Assembly (NCBI RefSeq): GCF_008642275.1
Contig: NZ_CP029189.1
Location: 744,001-808,000, forward strand
Direction: 5' to 3'
DNA length: 64,000 nt
Origin: Streptomyces venezuelae
GTDB taxonomy: Bacteria > Actinomycetota > Actinomycetes > Streptomycetales > Streptomycetaceae
Positions 18,451 to 27,143 of the stretch are shown one piece after another; position 1 is the first letter of the stretch; every line of letters starts with the position of its first letter. Made by a program: the position numbers and the translations under genes. The notes under the pieces were generated by a model. The model worked only from the letters and a program-made list of their open reading frames with translations. It made no database searches and was not told the origin of the DNA.

Positions 18451-20403
18451 TCAACCGTCGAGCCAGTCCAGAGGGATCAGGGCGGTCCGGTTGCCTTCGG
18501 CGTCAGGGCGCCAGTTGCCGATGATGGAATCCTGGAACCAACCTTCCGGCAGATTCGCATGGTCGCAGACGATGATCTGAAGCGATCCCCGATTCAGGCG
18601 CACGACGTCGCTGAGGAGTTCGAAGTAGGCGGTGACCGTCGCCCAGTCGGCGTCTTGGATGGTCGAGGCGTCGCGAGGCTTCTCCGGGAAGAACGCCTGA
18701 GTGGGCTGGTCGAGCATGAGGAAGCCGGGTACGGGCCGGTTATTGCGCCGTAGGTAGGTGTGCAATGCAAGATGGGCCACCAGGTGGTACCCGATGTGGT
18801 TCTTGGCGCTGCCGATGCGGGTGAGGGGCAATCGTCCGGCTGGTCTCCTGAGGACGACATTGAGGAGCTTGAGGCTGATCCCCACTTCAAAGGCCTCTGC
18901 GGCTCCCCCCAGGTTGAGTTGCTTGGCCCAGGCGGTCATGCCGATGGCGATGTCCGCGAGTCGGCGCTCGGTTTCGGCTGCGATGTCGTCTTCGTCGACG
19001 AGTTGTTCGAGTGTGCTTGCGTGTTCCTGTGCCAAGACGAGGTTGTGGCGCAGCTGACTGATGTCGCTCTCAGTTCCCGTGCGGGTAAGTGCTTCGGAGA
19101 TCCGTCCCTGGATGTGAGCGACTCGGAGGTCGTGTTCCTGGAGGCTGCGCAGACGCTCATCGCTCGCCAAGAGTTCCTTGAACTGGGCACCGTTGATCCT
19201 GAGGCGCTCGGCGACGCTGGCGCGATCGGCCTGCAGGGCGCGTCGGTGTTCCTCGCGAACGGGCTGCACTGTCTGTGCCTGTGCCAGTTCGCGTGCGAGA
19301 TGGCTGGTCAGCTCGGCGATGTCTTGCGCGCTGGGGTCCGGATGTTCCAAGGGCTGGGTGCACAAGGGGCACACGCTGGTGTCGTGGTGGCGCTCAGGGC
19401 CGAGGAGGTCAAGCGTCTTGAGGCGGTCGAGCTGAAGGTGGAGTTCGCCGGTGAAAGCACGTCCCTGTTGCTGCCAGCGGTCGACTGCGGCCAAGGCGTC
19501 GTCGAGGTCCTGCAGTTGTTCCCGCAGGAGTCGGCGTTCGTCGTTGAGTTCTTGGCGCCGGTCATGCACTTCGTGTGGAGCGGTGGCTTGCGGGACTGCG
19601 GATAGGGCTTGGTGGAGAAGGGAGAGGACCTCGGCGATGTCTGGGGCCGCGGGCACCTCGGCGAGGAGGCCTTCGGCCTCGGCCAGGCGGACAAGGGCGA
19701 GACCATTGGCGTCCATGGCCTGTTGATGACGTAGGGCATCGTCGAGCTTCCGCTGTGCTGCGCGCTGGGCTCGCTGGGCTTCGCCGAGGCGGTGACGGCG
19801 CAGTGACTGCTCGGGGCCGGCGGCGCCGAGGAAGTACGGCAGGGTGTCCTTGAGGGCCTGGGCCATACCGGACTCGTTCTGGCGGTGGAACAGTGCCGTC
19901 TGGTCGGCGATCTCGTTCTGGCTCTGGAAGCAGAGCAGAGCCGCCTGGCCGATGGAGACGTCAAAGGGGTTACGCGCAGCACCAGTGGGCGGCTGGAAGT
20001 GGAAGTCCTCGATGCCAAGGCGGGCGCTGAGTTCGCTGCGCAGCGCCGCAACGTTGGAGTTATTGACGAGTTCGTCAGGGCGCGGGATGTCCAGGGTGGC
20101 GTCGCCGGTGCGGGTGTACGCGTGCTGGGTGGAGGCACCTATCGGGCGGGGACGCGCCAGGACCATACGCGAGTTGTCGGCGAAAGTAACCAGAAGGGCG
20201 TACCAGCCGACGGTCTGGTCGATCAGGTCGTCAGGCAGGTTCGGCGCGCGACGTCCGAGGCAGTAGTCGACGATGGTAAGGACTTCAGACTTACCGGTCT
20301 CTGACTCACCAGTGAGGATGTTGAGCGCCCCGGGGCGAAACCGCAGAACCCTCGGAGGCCTCCGGCGGTCTCGGTGGTACAGGGCCAGGGCGAGCAGCTG
20401 CAT
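18451..20403 (-). CDS. ABC-3C system ATPase (DUF3732)
   Basis: A 650-residue SMC/Rad50-like ABC ATPase. Walker A is GESETGKS at residues 32-39; long coiled-coil-like helices flank a zinc-hook CPLCTQPL near residue 346 (one CxxC visible). The DUF3732 signature GFLMLDQPTQAFFPEKPR serves as Walker B region near residue 561, and the family-typical IIVCDHANLPEGWFQD is near the end. DUF3732 proteins are the motor of ABC three-component conflict systems, described by comparative genomics as antiviral or anti-plasmid modules. It is the last gene of the three. Third positions are less G/C-rich than in neighbouring genes, suggesting transfer. Confidence 0.9.
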   Translation of the reverse strand: MQLLALALYHRDRRRPPRVLRFRPGALNILTGESETGKSEVLTIVDYCLGRRAPNLPDDLIDQTVGWYALLVTFADNSRMVLARPRPIGASTQHAYTRTGDATLDIPRPDELVNNSNVAALRSELSARLGIEDFHFQPPTGAARNPFDVSIGQAALLCFQSQNEIADQTALFHRQNESGMAQALKDTLPYFLGAAGPEQSLRRHRLGEAQRAQRAAQRKLDDALRHQQAMDANGLALVRLAEAEGLLAEVPAAPDIAEVLSLLHQALSAVPQATAPHEVHDRRQELNDERRLLREQLQDLDDALAAVDRWQQQGRAFTGELHLQLDRLKTLDLLGPERHHDTSVCPLCTQPLEHPDPSAQDIAELTSHLARELAQAQTVQPVREEHRRALQADRASVAERLRINGAQFKELLASDERLRSLQEHDLRVAHIQGRISEALTRTGTESDISQLRHNLVLAQEHASTLEQLVDEDDIAAETERRLADIAIGMTAWAKQLNLGGAAEAFEVGISLKLLNVVLRRPAGRLPLTRIGSAKNHIGYHLVAHLALHTYLRRNNRPVPGFLMLDQPTQAFFPEKPRDASTIQDADWATVTAYFELLSDVVRLNRGSLQIIVCDHANLPEGWFQDSIIGNWRPDAEGNRTALIPLDWLDG

Positions 20404-20435
20404 GACGGTTCCAGAACTCCATTTCGGGGGGTGAG

Positions 20436-20921
20436 TCAGGGCCGGACGCCGAGGGCGGTGAAGGCTCGAGGCGGGTCGGTCACGGCGAGCCAGCGACCAA
20501 CCAGTCCCGCTGCGCGGGCACAGTCAGCGACTTCCTCGCCGGGGGCGGCCGAAGGGGGCTTCGGAGCGCGGGGGCAGACCAGTCCACCGGAGGTGACGTC
20601 AATGGCCTGGTGGCGCATGGCGGTACGCAGGCTGGTGCGGGTGTAGACGGTAAGCGCCACGGCACGTTCGGCGAATACTGCCTGCAAATGTGGGTGCTCG
20701 TGGGCCCAAGCCGAGAGTGTGACGGTGGACTTGCCGGGCAGGGAGTCGCGAGTGTCTGCGGGCAGCACGAGAGGCAGGACCAGGAACGCGCTGGACCAGG
20801 GCAGCGGCCGATCGGACTTCTTCGTAGCAGCGTTGACGGCGCTGGCCAGGAGATACGCACCGAACGCGGGGTTGAAGAGTGCCTGCACCTCCGGCACGTT
20901 GCGGTGCGAGTCTGTCGTCAC
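20436..20921 (-). CDS. ABC-3C system middle component
   Basis: A 161-residue protein with the middle-component pattern: VQALFNPAFGAYLLASAVNA at the start, then SSAFLVLPLVLPADTRDSLP and a C-terminal winged-helix-like part. Middle components link the DUF3732 ATPase to the effector/C-terminal-domain protein. Its GTG overlaps the stop of the effector gene (20918-20921) and the ATPase gene starts 32 bases further on, so all three are one operon. Confidence 0.85.
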   Translation of the reverse strand: MTTDSHRNVPEVQALFNPAFGAYLLASAVNAATKKSDRPLPWSSAFLVLPLVLPADTRDSLPGKSTVTLSAWAHEHPHLQAVFAERAVALTVYTRTSLRTAMRHQAIDVTSGGLVCPRAPKPPSAAPGEEVADCARAAGLVGRWLAVTDPPRAFTALGVRP

Positions 20922-22174
20922 TGTTCCTGCGATTCGTCGGGATTCTTGCAGCGGTTAACGTAGTCGGGGTGCCAGCCGAGCTGCCGGTCTGGCTTAGCAG
21001 TGTCTGCCTGGTCAGACAGACCGTGAACGCTGCCGGCGCCGATCCAGGGCGCCGTGACGCTGCCCGGGCGCAGCGGGGTATCGGCCACGCGGTCCATGGT
21101 GGCGTCCAGGATTTCCTGGCCGAGGGTCTGGCGTTGCTCTTCGCTCATGTCGTCTCGGATACGGCGGGTGCGGCGCCGGAAGGCGTTCTCCCACTCGTAG
21201 TGGAGTTCGCCCTCGTATTCGTCGATCCGTTCCGGAGTGATCTTGAAGGTGCGCAGCCATTCGGAGCGCTGGGCCCGTGCATAGTGGTAGTCACGCAGGT
21301 GCATCGCCACTTCCTCATCGGGAAGGTCGATCCACCGCATCTGAGTGACGACCAGGCGATCGTTGTACTGGGCGATCTCAGCCTGGGTGAGATGGCGCAG
21401 TGTCTCCGTGATCGGCAGATTCCTGCCTATGTAACGGCCAGTGACCTCGTCCCGGCGGCACATGAGTTCCTGGGCGCTGACGGAGGCGCGCATGCGCTGA
21501 GGGTTCCGGCGTTCCAGCAGCTTGACCGCCATGCCGTACCACCAACCCTTGATCTCGTCGAGGGCGGCCTGAGCGTGGTCGCTCGGCGTGATCCCCAGTT
21601 CCTTGGCCAGACTAGGGTCGAGGTCTGACATCAGGGGGGCTGCGTCACTGACGGTGATGGCCCTGACGAGCTGCTTACGCCGGGCAGGGGTGAGCTTCAT
21701 GAACAGTTCGCGGTCATCCGCGGTGGTGCCAGGTCCTTCGTCGTCGGCGGCGGCCCGCTCCATACGTTCCAGTGCCTTGGTCTCGTCCCTGGCCGGGCCG
21801 GCGCTGAGGTAGTGGAAGAAGGTGCCCGGCGGTGCGCTTTGGGTCGAGACGAGGCGCAGGATGGGCATGGTCGTGTCTGCAGGATCGGAGAGTTTCTTGA
21901 GGGCGTCGATCCATGACGCGACAGAGCGCCAGAAGTCCTTTCCGGTCTCGCTCAGAGGGCCGGCGGCTTCACGATGTTTGGCCTGCAGCAGTTCGCGTGG
22001 AGTCTTGTCCGGGTCGAGGAACTCGATGTCGTCGAGGAGTTCCATGCGGACCTCGACGGTGGGGTCCTGCCAGCTGCGGCGGGCGAGCTCGAGCAGGGCG
22101 AGCTCACACTGGTAGAGATACCCAGTCATCTGTCCTGCCGCCGAATGCGACCTCGCTCCCGCCACGTTCCCCAC
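20918..22174 (-). CDS. ABC-3C effector protein, nuclease-like N-terminus plus ABC-3C C-terminal domain
   Basis: About 418 residues, first gene of the operon. The N-terminus has SAAGQMTGYLYQCELALLEL, then VEVRMELLDDIEFLD and LLQAKH: an E...DD...QxK arrangement like restriction-endonuclease-fold (DUF4297/Cap4-like) nucleases. The C-terminal third matches the ABC-3C C-terminal domain: RAQRSEWLRT, YEGELHYEWENAF and the terminal GSVHGLSDQ...LGWHPDYVNRC. The conserved GxxYQ motif starts before the ATG at 22129, so GTG 22174 (or 22165) is preferred; neither has a strong ribosome site. Nuclease activity is an inference from the motif. Confidence 0.8.
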   Translation of the reverse strand: MGNVAGARSHSAAGQMTGYLYQCELALLELARRSWQDPTVEVRMELLDDIEFLDPDKTPRELLQAKHREAAGPLSETGKDFWRSVASWIDALKKLSDPADTTMPILRLVSTQSAPPGTFFHYLSAGPARDETKALERMERAAADDEGPGTTADDRELFMKLTPARRKQLVRAITVSDAAPLMSDLDPSLAKELGITPSDHAQAALDEIKGWWYGMAVKLLERRNPQRMRASVSAQELMCRRDEVTGRYIGRNLPITETLRHLTQAEIAQYNDRLVVTQMRWIDLPDEEVAMHLRDYHYARAQRSEWLRTFKITPERIDEYEGELHYEWENAFRRRTRRIRDDMSEEQRQTLGQEILDATMDRVADTPLRPGSVTAPWIGAGSVHGLSDQADTAKPDRQLGWHPDYVNRCKNPDESQEQ

Positions 22175-22531
22175 TACTGATCGTGCTTGTCCGAGCGGCG
22201 CGACCGCACCAGGAACGCAGCCCTCGGGCTGAACCGGTCTGGTGTGATACACCGTGCCACTCCCCTGCGGCACAACGTAGCACTCGCCGGAGGAAGCATC
22301 GCCGGAGTCTGCAGGATCGCCCTCGATGGGCACGGGGGCGCGGGCTGCACTGACGGTCCAGACTCGCAGCCTCCGACCGTGGGCAGAGATTGGGCACGAG
22401 ACCCGACGCGGAACAGTCAGCCACTGCCATGGACCGTTAACCGGGGATTCCCTCGTAGGCCCGAGCAATATCGCGTGTCGCCTCCGCTGCGAGGCAGGGA
22501 TGATGTGGGGCACTGCGAGGGAGAGGTCGGC
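22175..22531. promoter_or_regulatory. Divergent promoter region of two defence-type operons
   Basis: A gap of about 355 bases between the ABC-3C operon (left) and the first HEPN-like gene (right). Open frames here lack ribosome sites and I see no gene. It must hold both promoters, but no clear operator dyad was found. Confidence 0.4.
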
Positions 22532-23524
22532 ATGGAGCGGCTGGAACTGGTTGTCGTGCAACTCGAAGAGGCGAAGGGGTTGATCGAGAGAGGGAGAGTG
22601 CCCCACCTGCGGCTGGCTTACATACTCCTCGACAGTGTGACGGAGCTGATCCTTCACCGGACGGTGCAGTCTGCGCTGTGGGATCAGGAGCTGCTGACGG
22701 GGCTGCTAGCGAAGTGCAAGGACCTCGCGGCCAACGGGCACGAAGAAGCGGCGGCGGAGATGCCCTCGATCGAGGCCCGAGTGATCTCCAAGTCGAAACT
22801 CAGGGACATCGACCGGAACTTCGACGCCAAGGTGGCGTTCTTGACCGACCGCGAGATGCTCGATCCGGCGCTCGGCCCCGTCCTCGAGAAGCTGCACAAG
22901 TATCGCAACGAGATGTATCACCGCGACAAGCTGCGGCGCGAGGTCCTCAGGCCGGCCACCCTGTTCTATTTCGACTCTGCCTGTTCCGCGCTGGAGGCGT
23001 ACAAGCCTCACATGACGGCCTTCACCGGAAATCCTCTGGGGCCGGAGCTCTCACGGTTCACCGGAGGCGGTTCGGGATTCCTGGAGATGGACCTCCCGCA
23101 GCGCATCGCCGCGCAGCTTCGCCGCGAAGTGGGCCTCGACCTGCCCCACGTCCGCAGCGTACTTGCCCAGTACCTCACTGCCCGGCTGGACGAAATGGCC
23201 GACGGTCTCTCGTTCATCGAGGACAACCTTGGGGTCCCGCACCTCGTCCGCGGCGATGCCATGCGGCTCGTGCAGGCGAACCTTGCCGCGAATCCGACCC
23301 TCGAACAGGTCCGCGGGAAGAAGTACCAGTACTCCAAGGCAGACATGGAGCAGTGGAGAAGCCACATCTCCGCGCTGGAGTCCATCGCCGACAAGCACGA
23401 GTTGGTACGCAAGTACGCAGCCGTCGAGGACGCATTCGAGCCCTTCGAGGAGCTCGTCGAGCAGGCCGTGATGGCCGTCGACCGAGAAGTGCAATTCCAG
23501 ATCGACATCGCCCGCGGCAAGTAG
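22532..23524 (+). CDS. HEPN-like protein, 330 residues
   Basis: A soluble, helical protein whose family I do not recognise by name. It carries LHKYRNEMYHRDKLRRE near residues 124-140: R-N-x3-H, the catalytic motif of HEPN-superfamily RNases. N-terminal helices (LVVVQLEEAKGLIERGRVPHLR, LAYILLDSVTELIL) fit a HEPN-type bundle; the C-terminal half is another helical region. GAGAGG stands before the ATG. It is divergent from the ABC-3C operon and followed after 55 bases by a second R-N-x3-H protein. Codon use is less G/C-extreme than in core genes. RNase activity is inferred from one motif. Confidence 0.7.
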   Translation: MERLELVVVQLEEAKGLIERGRVPHLRLAYILLDSVTELILHRTVQSALWDQELLTGLLAKCKDLAANGHEEAAAEMPSIEARVISKSKLRDIDRNFDAKVAFLTDREMLDPALGPVLEKLHKYRNEMYHRDKLRREVLRPATLFYFDSACSALEAYKPHMTAFTGNPLGPELSRFTGGGSGFLEMDLPQRIAAQLRREVGLDLPHVRSVLAQYLTARLDEMADGLSFIEDNLGVPHLVRGDAMRLVQANLAANPTLEQVRGKKYQYSKADMEQWRSHISALESIADKHELVRKYAAVEDAFEPFEELVEQAVMAVDREVQFQIDIARGK

Positions 23525-23579
23525 CCGTTCGCCGGAAAAGCACCGCAGCAAGCGGGAACCGCGCGCTAACGTGACGGGC

Positions 23580-24152
23580 ATGACCTGGTCACTCAGCCTC
23601 CTGAAGCCCCGGGAACCCGAGCTGCTCGATGCGCTGTTCCTCTCGGTGGGCCGGGCGCTGCACCTCGCAAACGCCTATGAGGACAAGTGCCAGTACCTGC
23701 TCCGTGTCGGCAACTTGATCACCGCCCACCAAACCGACCCGGCTATGACCTTCGAAGAGGCCGTCGCCTCAGTCCCCGCCAACAAGCTGCTAGGCGGCAC
23801 GCTGCACAGCCTGGCCGCACACGCAATGGGCCAGACCATGGACATGGACACCCTGCACAAGGCCAGGCGGGCCCGAAACTGGATCGCCCACGAAGGCGCC
23901 TCAATCGGCGCCATCTGGTGCGTGGACCGCGACCTCATCCTTCAGCACGCTGTCAAGCTGCGCGCCGCCGTGACGGATCTCGCGCTCGGCGACAACATCA
24001 TCTCGCAGTGGTGCCATGGCCTGGCTGAACCGCACGACCTGCCACCGACGGACTGGATCAACCGCTACTCCGATGCCGTCGACACCTGGGTCTTCGGTCA
24101 TCTCCGTGGCTTGCTGCCCGAGCCGGCTTCGAGCCTCTCCAGCTCAGAGTGA
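23580..24152 (+). CDS. HEPN-like protein, 190 residues
   Basis: A 190-residue helical protein with ARRARNWIAHEGAS near residues 96-109, again R-N-x3-H. Helices on each side (RALHLANAYEDKCQYLLRV, LILQHAVKLRAAVTDLAL) match a four-helix HEPN layout. The ATG at 23580 is preferred to a GTG three codons earlier. It lies 55 bases after the first HEPN-like gene in the same direction. No MNT nucleotidyltransferase antitoxin is nearby, unlike classical HEPN-MNT pairs. Confidence 0.7.
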   Translation: MTWSLSLLKPREPELLDALFLSVGRALHLANAYEDKCQYLLRVGNLITAHQTDPAMTFEEAVASVPANKLLGGTLHSLAAHAMGQTMDMDTLHKARRARNWIAHEGASIGAIWCVDRDLILQHAVKLRAAVTDLALGDNIISQWCHGLAEPHDLPPTDWINRYSDAVDTWVFGHLRGLLPEPASSLSSSE

Positions 24153-24168
24153 CGGCGCAGTCCGGTGG

Positions 24169-24279
24169 TCAGTCGTCTTCACCCTCGGTCAGGTGCTCCA
24201 TAAGTCTCTCCAGGGTCTCCCCTGAGAGGGCTGGAGACCGTTGCAACCAGTGATCAAGACATTCCATATCTGCCATCAT
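24169..24279 (-). CDS. Possible 36-residue protein
   Basis: A short frame, convergent with the second HEPN-like gene, preceded by AGGAGG about nine bases before its ATG. It encodes an acidic peptide with two predicted helices ([29 protein letters not shown]). No family is recognised. The ribosome site is the only strong support; it could be an antitoxin-sized partner of the HEPN gene, but this is a guess. Confidence 0.35.
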   Translation of the reverse strand: MMADMECLDHWLQRSPALSGETLERLMEHLTEGEDD

Positions 24280-24327
24280 GCCTGGTCAGCCTCCTGCTCG
24301 CCTTACGGAGTTGCTTCAAACTCCGCC

Positions 24328-24456
<129 letters not shown>

Positions 24457-24762
24457 AGCGCCAAGTCGAGCTCCCGGAAGGGAAATTGCCCTTCTGAAAG
24501 AAGTTTCGAAGTGTCACCCGTAGACACAGGGCCATCACACTAGGTGCCGAAAGGAGTCACTCGGTCGCGCCTCCCGGACCAGTCACGGACCAGGCTCCCA
24601 CCCCGGGGCGAGTCAGGCGGCAACCCTCCCGGGCACCGACACCACCGCACCGCACGGGACTCCGCAGGGTGGCCCCTACGCAACGCCGGAGTTCACCTTG
24701 CGGCACCTGCGGCCTTAGGAGCCGGCCCGGGTGCTGGCCTGGGCTTTCCTGCAACTACCGCG

Positions 24763-25206
24763 TCACGCTGCGGGCTGTGGCTGGTGCAGTTCGGCCTGGC
24801 CGAAGAGGAGTGCGTAGCCGGTGGGGAGTTGGTGGAGGATGCGGGTGAGGAGGTCGGGGCCGGTGAGGCGTGTGACGACGGCGAGTACGGCGCCGGTGTC
24901 CCAGCGGGCGACGGCCGGGCTGGTGCCGGCGCGGGCGGCCATGTCCTTGATGAAGCTCCAGCCGGTGAGCCGTTCGGTGGCGGGGATCTGGGCGGTCAGG
25001 GCGAGGGCGGCTTCGACGGGCAGGGCCTGGGCGAGGTCGACGCGTTCGTCTCCGACGAGCTGGCGGCCGAGGGCGGCGAGGACCGTGCGGACGGCTTCTT
25101 CTGCGCGTTCGCGGGTGGGGTAGGCGCCTTCGTGGCGCACGCGTTCCAGCATCTGCTCGAACGTCATGGCGGGGTGGGCCTGGTGCGGTCGAGGCTGGTC
25201 GTACAT
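24763..25206 (-). CDS. DUF2267 protein
   Basis: A 147-residue DUF2267 protein. The family pattern MTFEQMLERVRHEGAYPTRE, then AVRTVLAALGRQLVGDERVD and LPTGYALLFGQ, is complete. DUF2267 proteins are small helical proteins with two HEAT-like halves, common in stress-related clusters and of unknown biochemical role. The ATG at 25206 is tentative; an internal ATG at MTFEQ is possible. It lies 58 bases after a paralogue and near Hsp20, in the same direction. Confidence 0.85.
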   Translation of the reverse strand: MYDQPRPHQAHPAMTFEQMLERVRHEGAYPTRERAEEAVRTVLAALGRQLVGDERVDLAQALPVEAALALTAQIPATERLTGWSFIKDMAARAGTSPAVARWDTGAVLAVVTRLTGPDLLTRILHQLPTGYALLFGQAELHQPQPAA

Positions 25207-25264
25207 GGTGCTGCGGTTGCCTTTCTCTTCGATGATTCGGTGTCCCGCCGGTGGCGCCGGCCGG

Positions 25265-25660
25265 TCAGGTGGGCTGGGGGTGGCCGAAGAGGAGGTCGTA
25301 GCCGGGCGGGAGCTGGAGCAGGACGTCCCGGATGAGGATGTCTCCGGCTGCGGCGGCCACGGTGGAGAGGACTGCGCCGATGTCCCACAGGGCCGTCGCC
25401 TCGGTGGCGCCTTCGATCCAGGCAGCTGTGGCGCGGACGAAGCGTTCAGGGGAGAGCGGCTCCGCGGCCTGCAGGGGGTTGAGGAGGATCAGGGCGTAGG
25501 TCTCGGGGAGCCGGGCGGCGAGCTCGGCCCGCACGGTGCCGACCAGGTGGGCGCCCAGCAGGGCGAGGACGACGCGGGCTGCGCGTTCGGCTTCTTCCCG
25601 GGTCCGGTACTCGCCGCGTTCCTGGACGTGGTCCATGAACGCTTCCCGGCGCATCGACAT
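25265..25660 (-). CDS. DUF2267 protein, paralogue
   Basis: A 131-residue DUF2267 protein with MRREAFMDHVQERGEYRTRE, RVVLALLGAHLVGTVRAEL and LLQLPPGYDLLFG. It is related to, but clearly diverged from, the neighbouring copy. A perfect GGAGGTGA ribosome site precedes the ATG. Its position just after hsp20 suggests it is read with the heat-shock gene or under related control. Confidence 0.87.
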   Translation of the reverse strand: MSMRREAFMDHVQERGEYRTREEAERAARVVLALLGAHLVGTVRAELAARLPETYALILLNPLQAAEPLSPERFVRATAAWIEGATEATALWDIGAVLSTVAAAAGDILIRDVLLQLPPGYDLLFGHPQPT

Positions 25661-25765
25661 CTCACGTCACCTCCATGGGAGGGGTGAAAGGGGGGAAGGG
25701 GTGCGGAGGACGGGGTGCCGGAGGGGGATCGGGTTCCCCGTCCTCCGCCGCCGGTACCGGCCGGA

Positions 25766-26200
25766 TCAGCCGGAGATCTGCTTGCGGCCCGCCTCGCCGC
25801 CGATGGCGATCTTCCGAGGCTTGGCGCGCTCGGCGATCGGGATCCGCAGGGTCAGGACACCCGCGTCGCAGTCGGCTTCGATGCGCTCGGTGTCGAGGGT
25901 GTCGGCCAGCATGATCTGACGGGAGAAGACACCGAGAGGGCGCTCGGAGAGTTCCATCTGCACGCCGTCGGACTTCTCCACGGGCCGGCGTTCGGCCTTC
26001 ACGGTCAGCATGTTCCGCTCGACGTCGATGTCGATCGCGTCGGTGCTCACGCCGGGGAGGTCGAAGGCGATCACGTACACGTCGCCGTCGCGGTAGGCGT
26101 CCATGGGCATCACGGACGGCTTCGACCACGTGCCCGACGCACCCGAGAGCTGCTGGACGATCCGGTCCATCTCGCGGAACGGGTCAGTGCGCATCAACAT
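25766..26200 (-). CDS. Hsp20/alpha-crystallin small heat-shock protein (Hsp18-like)
   Basis: A 144-residue sHSP. The alpha-crystallin domain spans about residues 40-135 ([59 protein letters not shown]). ATP-independent holdase chaperone in the cytosol. GGAGGTG stands eight bases before the ATG. Two operators of the RheA type lie upstream and the divergent gene is the likely RheA repressor, so heat induction by the RheA thermosensor system is expected. Confidence 0.93.
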   Translation of the reverse strand: MLMRTDPFREMDRIVQQLSGASGTWSKPSVMPMDAYRDGDVYVIAFDLPGVSTDAIDIDVERNMLTVKAERRPVEKSDGVQMELSERPLGVFSRQIMLADTLDTERIEADCDAGVLTLRIPIAERAKPRKIAIGGEAGRKQISG

Positions 26201-26267
26201 CGCGAAACACCTCCAGTTGGTTCAGGCAGGAACTGCCAATGCGCTTCAACGTGCTTCCGTTGTAACA

Positions 26268-26286
26268 TGTCATCGAAACGATGACA
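26268..26286. promoter_or_regulatory. RheA-type operator 1
   Basis: TGTCATC-GAAAC-GATGACA, a perfect 7-bp inverted repeat with 5-base spacer. This is the published RheA operator of Streptomyces hsp18. It lies 68 bases before the hsp20 start and 43 bases before the divergent regulator gene. Confidence 0.85.
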
Positions 26287-26293
26287 AGCAAGC

Positions 26294-26312
26294 AGTCATC
26301 TGGAGGATGACA
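26294..26312. promoter_or_regulatory. RheA-type operator 2
   Basis: AGTCATC-TGGAG-GATGACA, a second copy of the operator with one mismatch in the outer base, centred 26 bp from the first and 17 bases before the regulator's ATG. It probably mediates autoregulation. Confidence 0.8.
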
Positions 26313-26328
26313 GACCACGGAGACCGTC

Positions 26329-26985
26329 ATGGCCGAGGCCGCAGAGCCGACTGCACCCGTCACCTTCCTGGCCGCCGCCGCGGCACTGGAGACCATCAAC
26401 CAGGCCGTCAAGGACGCGCAGCAAGCTTCCACAAGCACGTCGGCAGCGGCACCGGCCGCGGGCCCGCACCCGGCCCTGGCCTCACTGCTGATGCTCCGCG
26501 AGGTCCGCGAGCAGCTCGCCAGCTGGGAAACCGGCCTGATCGAGAACGCCCGCGGCCAGGGCGCCAGCTGGGCCGACCTCGCCGGCCCCCTCGGAGTCGC
26601 CAGCCGCCAGGCCGCAGAACGCCGCTACCTCCGAATGCGCCCCGGCAAGGCCGGAAGCACCGGCGAGGAACGCGTCCAGGCCACCCGCGACACCCGGGCC
26701 GCCGACCGCAGCGTGGACGCCTGGGCCCGCGACAACGCCGCCGACCTGCGCCGCCTCGCCGGCCAGATCACCGCCCTCACCGGGCTCGCCGACGACGCCG
26801 AAGGCGCCATAGGCGACCTGAACCAGGCCCTCGCCGACAACGACACCGCCCGCCTCGTCCGCCCCCTGGCCGACACCCGGCCCCACCTGCGGCCCGAGGA
26901 CGCCGAGCTCGCCGAACGCATCGACGCCCTCACCCGCCACACCGACCAGCTTCGCCGGGACACCCGCGACCAGCGCAGCACGTGA
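26329..26985 (+). CDS. rheA: HSP18 transcriptional regulator (RheA-like)
   Basis: A 218-residue Ala-rich protein with a helix-turn-helix-like stretch, ARGQGASWADLAGPLGVASR, then QAAERRYLRMRP, near residues 68-103. Divergence from hsp20, with two TGTCATC-N5-GATGACA operators between the genes, matches the rheA-hsp18 arrangement, in which the repressor itself senses temperature. The length fits RheA. The symbol rests on arrangement and operator rather than on close sequence memory. Confidence 0.75.
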   Translation: MAEAAEPTAPVTFLAAAAALETINQAVKDAQQASTSTSAAAPAAGPHPALASLLMLREVREQLASWETGLIENARGQGASWADLAGPLGVASRQAAERRYLRMRPGKAGSTGEERVQATRDTRAADRSVDAWARDNAADLRRLAGQITALTGLADDAEGAIGDLNQALADNDTARLVRPLADTRPHLRPEDAELAERIDALTRHTDQLRRDTRDQRST

Positions 26986-27143
26986 TCCGCCATCGATACG
27001 GCGCGGCCCCGGCCCGGACCTGAGTCGCCGCTCGCTCTCCGGGCGCCTGCTCTGCCCTTGCGCGGCGGTCGCGACGGCCACAGGCTGCTGGTAGGCGCCC
27101 TGGCCGAGTGGACCCCGCTGTCGGATCGGGGAGGTGGACGGGC

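Noticed and set aside
22187..22531. N-terminal extension of the first HEPN-like gene
   Set aside because: The frame is open but has no ribosome site, its composition differs, and it would fill the only promoter space between two divergent operons.
18288..24327. Integrase or excisionase for the defence-like block
   Set aside because: None of the proteins shows tyrosine- or serine-recombinase motifs, so an integrative element was not called.
24457..24762. Possible recombinase remnant after ALDH relic 1
   Set aside because: Translations in all frames show no recombinase motif; only a short hairpin at 24478-24493 is supported.
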